Below, piece after piece: positions 8,907 through 17,956 of a stretch of 64,000 bases of DNA. The notes below the pieces were generated by a model, which saw nothing but the letters and a program-made list of their open reading frames with translations, had not been told where the DNA came from and ran no database searches. Within the stretch, counting starts at the first letter, position 1; each line of letters starts with the position of its first letter. Origin of the DNA: JAHBXL01 sp964409775 (GTDB lineage Bacteria; Planctomycetota; Phycisphaerae; Phycisphaerales; UBA1924); NCBI GenBank assembly GCA_964409775.1, contig CAYPEI010000007.1:62001-126000 (forward strand), written 5' to 3'. The position numbers and the translations under genes are program-made.

Positions 8907-9257
8907 TCAAACTCTCCTGGATGTAGGCCGTTCCGCACTCAGGACATGCTTGGACATCTTCCCCGCCCGAGAGATCATACAGACAGGGCAGAGCCGATCC
9001 CCGGACGCCATGAGCCGATCGAGCAGTTTCGCATCCGAACGATTCGAAACCCACGACAGCAAGAAGAAGAACGCGATACACGGCAGGAGCGACAGGATCG
9101 CCGCCGCAGTCCCTCCGAGAAACTGCAACCAGCCATTGAGCAGCAACGCTCCGAGTCCAGCGAGAACAAGTCCAGTGATCACCGCCAACAGCCATCGGAA
9201 GTTGCGTCGGTGTACAGCGGGCGGAAGACGGCGGTATGGAGACCGTCTCGATGACAT
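8907..9257 (-). pseudogene. Frameshifted zinc-ribbon membrane protein
   Basis: The frame from 9257 encodes 116 residues with two hydrophobic segments (FRWLLAVITGLVLAGLGALL and AAAILSLLPCIAFFFLLSWV) and reaches the first ribbon pair, CPVC, after which the reading changes to unrelated sequence. The neighbouring frame continues exactly where a ribbon should: LYDLSGGEDVQACPECG. The break falls on a CTGT tandem repeat (plus strand 8979-8986, two units). One further 4-bp unit would restore CPVCLYDL...CPECG, as in the intact paralogues at 6770, 7276 and 60000. It is therefore a recent 4-bp deletion, an assembly error or a slippage switch. No natural stop follows in the restored frame before the repeat at 8802, so the 3' end may also be damaged. 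Confidence 0.75.
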
Positions 9258-9292
9258 GATGGCAACTGAAAGCAGTCTACATCATGCTCGAT

Positions 9293-9333
9293 CTCTGTGA
9301 CCTCCGCGTCCTCTCCGTGACCTCTTTGGACAT
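9293..9333 (-). repeat. CACAGAG-rich dispersed repeat, copy D (inverted, diverged)
   Basis: Read on the minus strand it starts GTCCAAAGAGGTCACGGAG and carries a GTCACAGAG unit. Together with copy B it brackets the frameshifted zinc-ribbon gene in inverted orientation. Confidence 0.6.
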
Positions 9334-9344
9334 GCCCTCAGGCC

Positions 9345-11456
9345 TCACGCCACGCCGCTCTCGGCCCAGCCCGCCGGGGTGTTGGCCTCGGCGACCAGGC
9401 GCTCGTGCTTGCGGAGATACTCGATGACGGTCGTAACGACCGTCGCGTGGCTCCAGGTGAGCGGGCTGACGCTGATGGGCTCGCCCGTGTACGGGTGGTA
9501 TTGCTCGGCGAGCACTCCACTGGCCTTGGCGCGGTCGGCGGTCCATTCCAGCAGCGGCAGCGCTGCGCGGAGTTCCTCGATCGAGCGGGCCTGCGCGATC
9601 CGGTGCTGCGCGTGCCAGAGCGTGCAGATGATCCAGGGATTGCCGGGCACCTTCTCGGTGTCCTGCCGCTCGATCATGTGGTAGTAGTCGCGTTCGTACC
9701 GCGCGCACCCGCCGACGTCGGTTCGGACCCACAGCCGGTCCCAGAGCGACTGCATCTCGCTGACAACCATGGGGTTGCCCGGGCGGAAGGCGCCGAAGGC
9801 AAACAGCGCGTAGTTCGCGCTGTCCCGGGTCATGTCGAGTTTGTAACCCGTGACGTTCTCTCCATCCTCGATGGGCGTGGCCATGCGGGCAAACCGGCTG
9901 GAGGCGCCGTCCCACATATGCCGCAGCAGACCCTCCCGCATCCGCTCCGCCGACTCGTTGAACCTTGTCGCGCGCTCGGTGTCGCCGAAGTCGCTCGCGA
10001 ACGCCGCGGCGGCGTGCAGCGCGCCGATGGTCGCCGCGATCGTGAACGTGTGGATGCCGCGACGCTCCTCCCAAAGGTCCCAACTCGGCCGGGGGAGCCC
10101 GTTGGAATCGACGTGGGCGCACATCCACTCCGCGGGCTGCGCGACCAGCGGGTTGAACAGCGGCTTGAGGAACTCGATGTCGCGGAACGCTTCGAAGTGC
10201 TGCCGGAGCGACCACACAACGAGCGCCGTTTCATCCTGCTGGATGGGCAGCACCTGCTTGCCGTCGATGATCCACGGATGCCATGAACTGGCAAGGTGGC
10301 CCGCCGGCGTGTACTTGTGCAGGAAGTACCCGTTCTTGTTCACGACCCGCGCGCAGAACCGGAAGAAGTTCCTGGACAGTTCGGACTGATGGGCGAGGAT
10401 GAGGGCCTGCGCGACCAGCGCGCCGTCGCGCGGCCAGCAATAGGCGTAGTGATCGCCCGCGAAGTGCGAGATGTCCGAATCGGTCGCCGCGATGATGGCG
10501 CCGCGATTGTCGACCTGCGTCCGCAGGATCAACTGGCTGGACATGAACAGTTCGCGGACCCGCGGCGGGAAGATCGCCAGGGGGTTCGCCGCGGCGATGG
10601 TGGGATCGACCGGGACGGCGGACGTGACGTGAAAGTCTTTTCTGGTCCAGAGTTTCCAGTAGGCTTCGGTGCGGGCCAGCAGCCGGTCGACCGACTTGGA
10701 CTGGATGACGCGGTTGAGTTCCCGGACACGTTCGTAGGAATCGCCGCAGGCAAGCCAGATGGCGACGGTGGCTTCGCCCTTGGGCGGCACGGCGATGTTC
10801 ACGCCGACGGTCGCGTCGACCGAGCCTTGGGAGATCGCATTCCGGCCGAGCACGCCGTCCTCGGCATCGCGCCATGTGCCCTCGGCCCCCCCGACGCGCT
10901 TGGTGCCGATCGCCCAGTGATCGACGCCGACGTTGCCGCCCTCGACCGCGTTCACCAGGAAGTACGAGTCGTCTTTGTAGAACACCAGTCCGTTGGTCTC
11001 GGGGTCGAAGTCGCAGGTGTCGCCCAGCGGCGACTCCTTGATCGACAGGTCGATGTGCATGAAGATGCGGACATCGCGCGGCGGCGAGACCGGACCACCC
11101 TGACCCGAGTTGTCGCCATGGTTGCCGTTGGCACGACGGTCGCGAACCGTGATGCGGCGGAGGTACACGGCTTCGTGAAAGTCGACCGCGTCGTTGCAGA
11201 GGAGTTCCAGTTCGAGTTTGTGGTTGACCAGCCGCACCTCGGTGACCAGCGAGTTCTGGCGATAGGCAAGGTGCCGTTCCCAGGAGGGATCCTCGATCCA
11301 CGCAAACTGGCCGTCGGCCCAGACGCCGAACCGCTGGACATGGCCGACGGTGTGGTTGAAGCGGCCGACGTGCGGGTAGTACAGGTCGCGCACGCGATAG
11401 AACTCATCGAAGTTGATGAGCAGGTCGCCGTTTCCTACAGGGATGTCACGCGGCAT
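9345..11456 (-). CDS. Glycoside hydrolase family 15 glucoamylase-like enzyme
   Basis: The 703-residue protein has an N-terminal beta-sandwich domain (about 1-270) and the (alpha/alpha)6 catalytic barrel of GH15 (about 290-690). Diagnostic motifs are YCWPRDGA near residue 340, SWDLWEERRG near 455 (general acid Glu) and LAEQYHPYTGE near 650 (general base Glu), followed by SPLTWSHA. The family releases glucose from the non-reducing end of alpha-glucans or related polymers. No signal peptide is visible, so it probably acts on intracellular glycogen or trehalose-like substrates. An AGGGA stretch lies upstream of the ATG. It is flanked by an unrelated FliN-like gene on the same strand. Confidence 0.93.
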   Translation of the reverse strand: MPRDIPVGNGDLLINFDEFYRVRDLYYPHVGRFNHTVGHVQRFGVWADGQFAWIEDPSWERHLAYRQNSLVTEVRLVNHKLELELLCNDAVDFHEAVYLRRITVRDRRANGNHGDNSGQGGPVSPPRDVRIFMHIDLSIKESPLGDTCDFDPETNGLVFYKDDSYFLVNAVEGGNVGVDHWAIGTKRVGGAEGTWRDAEDGVLGRNAISQGSVDATVGVNIAVPPKGEATVAIWLACGDSYERVRELNRVIQSKSVDRLLARTEAYWKLWTRKDFHVTSAVPVDPTIAAANPLAIFPPRVRELFMSSQLILRTQVDNRGAIIAATDSDISHFAGDHYAYCWPRDGALVAQALILAHQSELSRNFFRFCARVVNKNGYFLHKYTPAGHLASSWHPWIIDGKQVLPIQQDETALVVWSLRQHFEAFRDIEFLKPLFNPLVAQPAEWMCAHVDSNGLPRPSWDLWEERRGIHTFTIAATIGALHAAAAFASDFGDTERATRFNESAERMREGLLRHMWDGASSRFARMATPIEDGENVTGYKLDMTRDSANYALFAFGAFRPGNPMVVSEMQSLWDRLWVRTDVGGCARYERDYYHMIERQDTEKVPGNPWIICTLWHAQHRIAQARSIEELRAALPLLEWTADRAKASGVLAEQYHPYTGEPISVSPLTWSHATVVTTVIEYLRKHERLVAEANTPAGWAESGVA

Positions 11457-11582
11457 GGGGTGCTTTCCCTGATCGACTCGGTCCGTGGTCTTGAGAGTTC
11501 ATCGGCATACGGATCGTCCGGATCGCGGCCGCGAACGAAGACCAGCGGTTTCGTTCAGGAACCGGACGGGGCGCCGGTAGCG

Positions 11583-11954
11583 TCAGGCGGCGGCGGCCAG
11601 GTCGCCGCCGGCGGACGGGGCACCATCGACGACGCGGGCGATTGAGTCCGGCAGGGGTGCCGCGGCGGGCGATGGCGGCTCGGCAGCCTTGCCGCCCAGG
11701 GCATCGATGCGGGCCTTCAGGTCCCCGATGAAACTGATCCGTAGTCCGAAGTTCTCACCGACTTTGACAGCCTGTCCGGTGCCGATGGGCTTGTTGTTGA
11801 CCTGGAGCGCCAACTCGTCTTCTGCGTTCTTGGGGATTTCGATGATCGCCCCCGGAACAAGGCTCACGACCTCCGAAGTCTTCATCTGTCGCTCGCCGAG
11901 GAGCACGATGATGGGCACTTCAAGGCTGAGGATGGAACGAAGATCAGAAGCCAT
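11583..11954 (-). CDS. fliN: FliN/SpoA-domain protein
   Basis: The 123-residue product carries one SpoA (surface presentation of antigens) domain: LSLEVPIIVLLGERQMKTSEVVSLVPGAIIEI, then NNKPIGTGQAVKVGENFGLRI. This is the C-ring switch-protein fold of FliN and of the type III secretion homologues. The tail is Ala/Pro-rich and low-complexity. No other flagellar gene is present in the window, so it is either an isolated motor gene or a FliN-like regulator. The start at 11954 is chosen because the domain begins there; a GATACC box lies 7 nt upstream of the ATG and there is no Shine-Dalgarno. Confidence 0.82.
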   Translation of the reverse strand: MASDLRSILSLEVPIIVLLGERQMKTSEVVSLVPGAIIEIPKNAEDELALQVNNKPIGTGQAVKVGENFGLRISFIGDLKARIDALGGKAAEPPSPAAAPLPDSIARVVDGAPSAGGDLAAAA

Positions 11955-12038
11955 GGAGGGTGGTATCGGCGACCGCCGGTCCCGCACTGGAACGGGGCGG
12001 AGTTCCGGGCTCCGGAGGATCGGTCACGATCCTCGCGG

Positions 12039-13322
12039 TCAGGAGTAACGACCGATAATCAGGGTCACGTTGTGGCCACCGAAGCCGAACGTGTTGTTCA
12101 TCACGTAGTCGACACGGCGTTCCTTGGCGTGGTGGGGCACAAGGTCGAGATCGATGTCCTCATCCGGGTTGTCGAGGTTGATCGTGGGGGCGATGATCCC
12201 GTCGCGGACGGCGTGGATACAGGCGATGGTCTCGATCGCGCCCGAAGCGCCGAGCCCGTGCCCGTGCATGCTCTTGGTGGAACTCATCATGAGCTTCCCG
12301 CCGCGAGATTTGCGCGCATGATCCCCGAAAAGAGTGGTCACCGCGAGAGTCTCGGCCTTGTCGCCCAGGGGGGTGCTGGTGCCGTGGGCGTTGACGTATC
12401 CGATCTGCTCGGGCCGCAGGCCGGCATCTTCGAGCGCCCATCGCATGGATCGCATGGCGCCGCGGCCGGCCTCGTCGGGCGCGGTGATGTGGTAGGCATC
12501 GCCGGCGTTGGCGTGCCCGACCAACTCGCAGTGGATCGTCGCACCGCGCTTGCGCGCGTGCTCCTCGGTTTCCAGGACGAACATCGCCGCGCCTTCGCCC
12601 AGGACGAAGCCGTCGCGGTCCTTGTCAAAGGGTCGCGAGGCCTTGGTCGGGGCATCGTTGCGCGTGGAGAGGGCCCGCATGACCATGAAGGCGCCGACGC
12701 AGATGGGGCTGATGGCAGCCTCGGCGCCTCCGGCGAGCACCATGTCGCACTTGCCGCTGCGGAGCAGTTCGATCGCCTCGCCGATGGCGTGCCCGGAACT
12801 GGCGCAGGCGGTGGCGTGAGCGGTGGCGGGGCCCTGCAGTCCGAGCAGGATCGACAGGTGCCCGGTCGCGGCGTTCACCATCAGTTTTGGGACCGTGAAC
12901 GGGCTGAGGCGGTCGGGGCCGCGCTCGTGCATGATGCCGACGCCTTCCTCGATCGTGATGATCCCGCCGACCCCGGAGCCCACGACAACGCCGCAGCGCT
13001 CGGGGTTTTCCTTGGCGAGGTCGATCCCGGAGTTGCGGACCGCCTGAACGCCCGCGACAACCCCGAACTGGCAGAAGCGGTCCATCCGCTTGGCCTCGCG
13101 GAACTCGAGGGCGTCAGCGGGCGGCGTCCAGTTCTTGATCTGGCCGGCGATCTTGACCGACCACTTTCCCTCGTACTTTGCGAACTCGGGCGCTTCGATC
13201 GTGCTGATACCGCTCCGACCCTCGCGCATGGCCTCCCAGGTGGATTGCGCGCTGAGGCCAAGATTGGTCACAGCGCCCATGCCGGTAACAACGACTCGGA
13301 CAGGATGGCGCGGGTTTGCCAT
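12039..13322 (-). CDS. fabF: 3-oxoacyl-[acyl-carrier-protein] synthase II
   Basis: The 427-residue condensing enzyme of fatty-acid elongation has the catalytic Cys in ATACASSGHAIGEA (about residue 170) and the two catalytic His residues in NAHGTSTPLGDKAET (about 310) and KSMHGHGLGASGA (about 350). The C-terminal NNTFGFGGHN motif is intact. Length and motif order are those of FabF rather than FabB. It is followed at lower coordinates by the FliN-like gene and preceded 43 bp upstream by the acyl carrier protein gene on the same strand, the usual acpP-fabF order. Confidence 0.96.
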   Translation of the reverse strand: MANPRHPVRVVVTGMGAVTNLGLSAQSTWEAMREGRSGISTIEAPEFAKYEGKWSVKIAGQIKNWTPPADALEFREAKRMDRFCQFGVVAGVQAVRNSGIDLAKENPERCGVVVGSGVGGIITIEEGVGIMHERGPDRLSPFTVPKLMVNAATGHLSILLGLQGPATAHATACASSGHAIGEAIELLRSGKCDMVLAGGAEAAISPICVGAFMVMRALSTRNDAPTKASRPFDKDRDGFVLGEGAAMFVLETEEHARKRGATIHCELVGHANAGDAYHITAPDEAGRGAMRSMRWALEDAGLRPEQIGYVNAHGTSTPLGDKAETLAVTTLFGDHARKSRGGKLMMSSTKSMHGHGLGASGAIETIACIHAVRDGIIAPTINLDNPDEDIDLDLVPHHAKERRVDYVMNNTFGFGGHNVTLIIGRYS

Positions 13323-13365
13323 GGGAAGAGCGGTCCGGGGAGCGCATGCGGGCGTAGGGGCCGGA

Positions 13366-13617
13366 TCAGGCCTCCTTGCCCTGCGCCTGCATGATGAAGT
13401 CGATGGCCTGACCGACGGTCTTGATCTTCTCGGCCTGTTCGTCGGGGATGTTGGTCTCGAACTCGTCCTCGAGTTCCATCACGAGTTCGACGGTGTCGAG
13501 CGAGTCGGCGTTGAGATCCTCGACAAACGAGGTGTTGCGGCTGATCTGGGCCTTGTCGGTGCCCATCTGGTTGGCGACGATCTCGATCACCTTCGATTCA
13601 ATCTCTTGCGGCGTCAC
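13366..13617 (-). CDS. acpP: Acyl carrier protein
   Basis: Starting at GTG 13617 the product has 83 residues, normal for ACP. The phosphopantetheine attachment serine sits in EDLNADSLDTVELVM. The GTG is preferred because GGAG lies at proper spacing upstream and because upstream codons in the open frame encode Arg/Pro-rich sequence. The protein carries growing acyl chains as a 4'-phosphopantetheine thioester, and the fabF gene directly downstream is its partner. Confidence 0.95.
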   Translation of the reverse strand: MTPQEIESKVIEIVANQMGTDKAQISRNTSFVEDLNADSLDTVELVMELEDEFETNIPDEQAEKIKTVGQAIDFIMQAQGKEA

Positions 13618-14077
13618 TGGGATTCTCCAAAGATGACCGACCGTAGCCGGCCCCCCACTGCTCCCTGCCCCCCGACTGCACCCACCCGAAAGTCCTGAAC
13701 GTGCCGTCGACCCGTGGGGCGATCCCCGGATCCGCGGGAACGATACCTGCGGAACGGACCCAACGGGGGTCCGGGCCGATTGCCGATCTTGTGGCAAATA
13801 TAGCCGAGATGCCGTTGGATCGCCAAATGGGGTCCAGGGCCGGACCGATCCAAACCCGATCAAACGAGACCTGCGCCGCCCCGGTGGGACTCCGCGACAA
13901 CCGTCGCGAGCGGAGTTTGCGGCACAGGTTCACTTTGCACGCGGTCTGGTCGATGGAAGGACCAGCGAGCGGAGGTCAGACTCTCGCCGGCTCGATCGCC
14001 GTCTGTGCGGACCCAACACGGGCGGCCCGGGCGGCGTAGAGACCCGAGGAGCCGTCCGCGCCCAGGATCGACGCGCC
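13618..14077. other. 460-bp divergent intergenic region
   Basis: This stretch separates the leftward acpP-fabF genes from the rightward DUF1444 gene. It should hold both promoters and contains the only AT-richer patch nearby (around 13790-13805, GTGGCAAATATAGCC). I see no convincing gene, RNA or long inverted repeat in it. Confidence 0.5.
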
Positions 14078-14875
14078 ATGGCACGAATGCCGCACGAGCC
14101 CGAAGCGTTTGCCGAAACCGTCGCAGCGATGCTGCGCCGCCAGCAGCCCGAGCACTCCATCCAACTGGTTGGGCCGCGGGAGATGGTGGTGGACGGCCGG
14201 CGGCTGGACCTTGAGAACCTGTTCCGGCTGGTGCGTCACGACCCGGACCGGGGCACGGAGATCGTCGAGCATTACCTCGACAACCTGTTCAACTCGGAGA
14301 CGATTCAACTGGCCGCGGCGAGTTTTGACTTCGTGCGGCCGCGGATCATGCCCCGCATCCAGCCCGAGAGCATCTTCCAGCACCTGTCGCGCGAGCAGGT
14401 CGCGTATGTTCCGTTCGTGAACGGGACCGTGATTGTGTTTGTCATCGACCTGCCGCAGATGACGGTGAGCGTGACGACGGAGCAGATGGTGCGGTGGGGC
14501 GTGAACGCGGAGGAACTCGAGGAGATCGCCCGGGGCAACCTCGATCACTATCTGCCGGAACTGAACTTCCAGGTCGTGCAGAGCAAAGAGGGCGGCAAGG
14601 CGGCGATCCTCGCGGAGCAGGACGGGTATGACGCGGCACGGGTGCTGCTGAGCAGGCTGTTCGAGAAACTCGCGCCGCAACTGGGCGGGGACTTCTACGT
14701 GGGGTTGCCGGCGCGGGACATGTTCGTCGCGCTGACGGGAGGGCCGGAGCCGTTCATCGATCGGCTGCGGACGCGGGTGAAGCAGGACTTCCGACGGCTG
14801 CCGTACCCGATCACGTCGGAGTTGTTCTACGTGACTCGCGACGGCGTGGCGGGGACGCAGGCCGAGGCGGCGTGA
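14078..14875 (+). CDS. DUF1444 (YtpQ-like) family protein
   Basis: The 265-residue soluble protein matches the outline of the DUF1444/UPF0354 family: an N-terminal helical part, GTVIVFVIDLPQMTVSVT in the middle and the late motif GDFYVGLPARDMFVALTGG followed by LPYPITSELFYVTRDG. The biochemical function is unknown. It has no signal peptide or membrane segment. It converges with the cupin gene, with an 18-bp gap. There is no good Shine-Dalgarno before the ATG. Confidence 0.75.
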   Translation: MARMPHEPEAFAETVAAMLRRQQPEHSIQLVGPREMVVDGRRLDLENLFRLVRHDPDRGTEIVEHYLDNLFNSETIQLAAASFDFVRPRIMPRIQPESIFQHLSREQVAYVPFVNGTVIVFVIDLPQMTVSVTTEQMVRWGVNAEELEEIARGNLDHYLPELNFQVVQSKEGGKAAILAEQDGYDAARVLLSRLFEKLAPQLGGDFYVGLPARDMFVALTGGPEPFIDRLRTRVKQDFRRLPYPITSELFYVTRDGVAGTQAEAA

Positions 14876-14893
14876 GCAACAAGGCGGCGGAGG

Positions 14894-15271
14894 CTAGCGG
14901 CCGTGCGGCTGATCGATGCCGGTCGTCGCGCTGGGCGGGCTGAACATGTCCAGCACCAGTGTGTCCTCGAGCGCCTCGGCGGAGTGCGGCACGTTCGCCG
15001 GGAGGTGGATCACCTGGCCGCCGTCGAGAGTGGTCTCGTAGCGATCGGGGTTGCCCTCCGCTCCGATCCCGAAGCGGATCCTGCCGCTCAGGATCACGCT
15101 CATCTGCTCGTTGGCGTGGCTGTGCGTGGCGACCTTGAAGCCCTTACGAAGCGTGACGTGCGAGATCATCATCTGCTCGCCCATCACGCGCCGGCGTTCG
15201 AGCAGCGGCATCGGTCGATCGACGGCGAGGTCGGACCACGTGAACACCGTCGCGCGATCGGCTTGCGGCAT
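14894..15271 (-). CDS. Small cupin-domain protein
   Basis: The 125-residue product is a single cupin barrel. Motif 1 is THSHANEQMSVILSGRIRFG, with two His and one Glu as likely metal ligands, and motif 2 includes LPANVPHSAEALED. Such proteins bind a small ligand or act as metal-dependent enzymes; the substrate cannot be read from the sequence. The ATG at 15271 is preferred over one 24 bp upstream because an AAGGAG Shine-Dalgarno sits just before it. Confidence 0.82.
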   Translation of the reverse strand: MPQADRATVFTWSDLAVDRPMPLLERRRVMGEQMMISHVTLRKGFKVATHSHANEQMSVILSGRIRFGIGAEGNPDRYETTLDGGQVIHLPANVPHSAEALEDTLVLDMFSPPSATTGIDQPHGR

Positions 15272-15312
15272 CGCAGGCTCCTTGTGAGGATCCACAAGGG
15301 CAGTCTACGGGA

Positions 15313-17664
15313 TCATGGGCATCCGGCAAACCAGGCCGACAGGAAGGCGAAGATGGCGGCCACGCCGGGTGCGCCGCCGAAGTTCATCGCGGCGGGCACT
15401 TGGGCGAACCAATCGGACAGGAACGCGAAGATGTCGGGGACGCCGAGCGTGCCATCGTGGTTCCAATCCGCCGTGCACGGGGTGACCGGTGGGGCATCCG
15501 GGACTTTCACAGTCGCCGCCACCGAGGTCGGGTCTGACGGAGCCGCGGGTTGCCAGAGGCCGATGGTCGACGCGCCGATGACCGGCGGCACGTTCGCGTC
15601 GAATCGGAAGTTGTAGAGCGTTCCCCACCTCAGCGCGTTGCCATTATTGCCCGCGGGCGGGAGATAGGTCTGAACGGGGGCCCATCGCACGGTGTTGTCC
15701 ACAACCAGCCCCGGCCAGTTGTCGGGGTTCGCCGCGGTATTGGGGTACGGCTCACCCGAGTGCGCAAAGACGCCGTGGAAGCCGATGTTGCTGACGACGA
15801 CGCCGGGGCTGATCGGAACACTGAAACTCCCGCCCGCACGGGCGGCGTTGAGATTGAACACCGCGTATTCGTAGTGCCAGGTGCCATCGCCGTTATCGGT
15901 GGCGTTCGAGGCGACCCAGAATCTGCAGACGATCCCCGGGCCGGGGAGCGAGCGATCGAGGTAGTCGGCAACAGCGATGGTCACGTTCGCGTCGGCGTCT
16001 TTCCATGCCTGGATTGCCGGGACCATCTGGTGCGCGGGTCCGGTGAGGGTCGGTGCGGAGGTAGCGCTCGTAAAACTGAGCCGACGGTATGAAGCGTTGT
16101 TCAGGCCGTTGGTGGACGGCGCACCGGCGTGCGTCCACTGAGCCTCATCTGCCGTCACGTACTGAGCCTCGCCGAAGTACAGTGCTCCGGGGTTCTGAGC
16201 CGGATCGATGTCCCCCGTCAGGACCTGGAGGCGCTGCCCGATGACGTCCGCGGCCGGGGGTGCCGGAGGAGGAGGCCAGGTGAAGATGCCGGTCGTCGGA
16301 TTGCAGGTCGAGCGCGGGCTGAGGTTCCCCTGACCGCCGTTGTACCCCGCGCCGTACACGTCGGAGCAGCCGACGCCCAGTTGTGCGCCGCCCATCGGGG
16401 GCTGCACGCACGTCGCGCATCCCGGCGAGTTCAGCGACTGGAAACTGTTCTTAAGGAACGACTGCCCGATCTGCTCAAAGCGGCCGTTCTTCAGCCGGTA
16501 CATGTTCTGGGCGATCAGCGGGTGCTGTGTTCCGCCCTGAATCCAAAGAACAGGGAAATCTCCGCGGTTGCAGGCATCGGTCCCGATGGCGAAGGCGGAG
16601 ACGGGGCCAACCGCGCCGTAGTAGTTGACGTCGGTCAGACCGATGACGATGACATCCGGTCCGGTGGAGGCACATGGGTTGACGGTCAGGCCGATCGCCC
16701 CGGAGGTCGAGCGGCCCTGCGCATCGGCGAGGTTGAACGGGAGGCTCTTTGGGCCGGGAGGCGTGATCGGCGGAACTGTGAACTGGAACGACCATGTGCG
16801 ATCGCCCGCGGTTGCATCACCGTGGGTTCCGTCGTCATAGAACGGCTGGCTTGAGTTGCCGCCGATGCTCCCAAGGTCGGCGTTGACTGTGATGCCCGTG
16901 CTCGGCGGGCTGGTGCCCGGGGTCACGTTCACCGTGAAGAGCGCGACGCCATCGGTGCCGCACGCATAGACAGGATTGGGAGTCGCCGCGGCGGATCCGG
17001 TGGGGCCGTTGTAGCACGCAAACGACAGTCGCGTGCCGGGGCTAATGAGCCCCACGGTGTTGCACAGGTACTGTGTCGGGGGAAGCGAGGTGTGCTGGAC
17101 GCCCACCGTGGCGCCCGCCCCGCCCTGATCGACACGTCCGAAGACGACCTCAAAGTGCGAGTTGTCCTCGAAGAGCCGGACTTGGAAGTTGAGCGACCCG
17201 CCGCCGGAGTAGTAGCGCGCACGCCACTCGATGTTGAAGACTCGGTTGGGGGCGGCGCCGCTGACTGAGGTGAAGATGCCCTCGCCTGTGCCGTTGGTCA
17301 GCAGGTCATCCCAGTGCGGGCAGATGGCGACGCCGAGCGTGCCGGGCTGCGGCAGGCACTGGTTGGAGTATTCCCCGTTGCTGGTGGTGAACTGCAGCGT
17401 GCCGTTGCTGCTGGCATTGCACGCGGTGTAGTTCACACCATACATCATCACCGCAAACGGCAGGGTGATCGCGGTGAGGCAGTCATCGCAGTGATTCCCA
17501 ATGTCCGTCGTACCCGGATCAATCGCCACGTCCGGCGCCGAGGTAATGTTGAAACTGCTGCACTGGCCATGCGCCGCCGTGCCTGCGCACAGGAATGTCG
17601 CAGCAGCGGAACTCGCGACAAGCAGCGACCGCAGGTGACAGCCGGGGGAACGGGGCATGAACAT
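15313..17664 (-). CDS. Large secreted protein with GC-type dockerin tail
   Basis: The 783-residue protein starts at an ATG preceded by AGAGGA. It has an exported signal (SLLVASSAAATFLCAGTAAHG), an N-terminal beta-rich domain that resembles the choice-of-anchor folds of outer-surface proteins (around NASSNGTLQFTTSNG), a middle part rich in paired Cys, and a C-terminal beta domain. It ends with two dockerin-like segments: ADWNHDGTLGVPDIFAFLSD, then a second one whose calcium-binding aspartates are gone (NFGGAPGVAAIFAFLSAWF), terminating in Gly-Cys-Pro. It is presumably retained at the surface or exported by the system that recognises this tail. The function of the body is unknown. Confidence 0.8.
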   Translation of the reverse strand: MFMPRSPGCHLRSLLVASSAAATFLCAGTAAHGQCSSFNITSAPDVAIDPGTTDIGNHCDDCLTAITLPFAVMMYGVNYTACNASSNGTLQFTTSNGEYSNQCLPQPGTLGVAICPHWDDLLTNGTGEGIFTSVSGAAPNRVFNIEWRARYYSGGGSLNFQVRLFEDNSHFEVVFGRVDQGGAGATVGVQHTSLPPTQYLCNTVGLISPGTRLSFACYNGPTGSAAATPNPVYACGTDGVALFTVNVTPGTSPPSTGITVNADLGSIGGNSSQPFYDDGTHGDATAGDRTWSFQFTVPPITPPGPKSLPFNLADAQGRSTSGAIGLTVNPCASTGPDVIVIGLTDVNYYGAVGPVSAFAIGTDACNRGDFPVLWIQGGTQHPLIAQNMYRLKNGRFEQIGQSFLKNSFQSLNSPGCATCVQPPMGGAQLGVGCSDVYGAGYNGGQGNLSPRSTCNPTTGIFTWPPPPAPPAADVIGQRLQVLTGDIDPAQNPGALYFGEAQYVTADEAQWTHAGAPSTNGLNNASYRRLSFTSATSAPTLTGPAHQMVPAIQAWKDADANVTIAVADYLDRSLPGPGIVCRFWVASNATDNGDGTWHYEYAVFNLNAARAGGSFSVPISPGVVVSNIGFHGVFAHSGEPYPNTAANPDNWPGLVVDNTVRWAPVQTYLPPAGNNGNALRWGTLYNFRFDANVPPVIGASTIGLWQPAAPSDPTSVAATVKVPDAPPVTPCTADWNHDGTLGVPDIFAFLSDWFAQVPAAMNFGGAPGVAAIFAFLSAWFAGCP

Positions 17665-17956
17665 GGCGGTCCTCTTCGAAATCGGGCATTCAGTTGCGAC
17701 AGACGCGTACGCGGCATCTGGCGGACATACGCGTGGTGATACCGTACACGATCGTGCCTCGTCCACAATCGTCACGGCATAACTCGGTCAGATTGCCGGT
17801 TTTCTTCGGTCGGCAAGGAGGAGTCGGGCTGCAGCCAACCGCACGCCCGGAGGTCGCTCAAACCGAATGGGACAGCAGCACGCTGGAGCACAGAGACCCG
17901 GTCGTGAAGGTTCATCCGGTGGGCGGCGGAGTGCGGCGGTGATGCGATTCGGGTGG

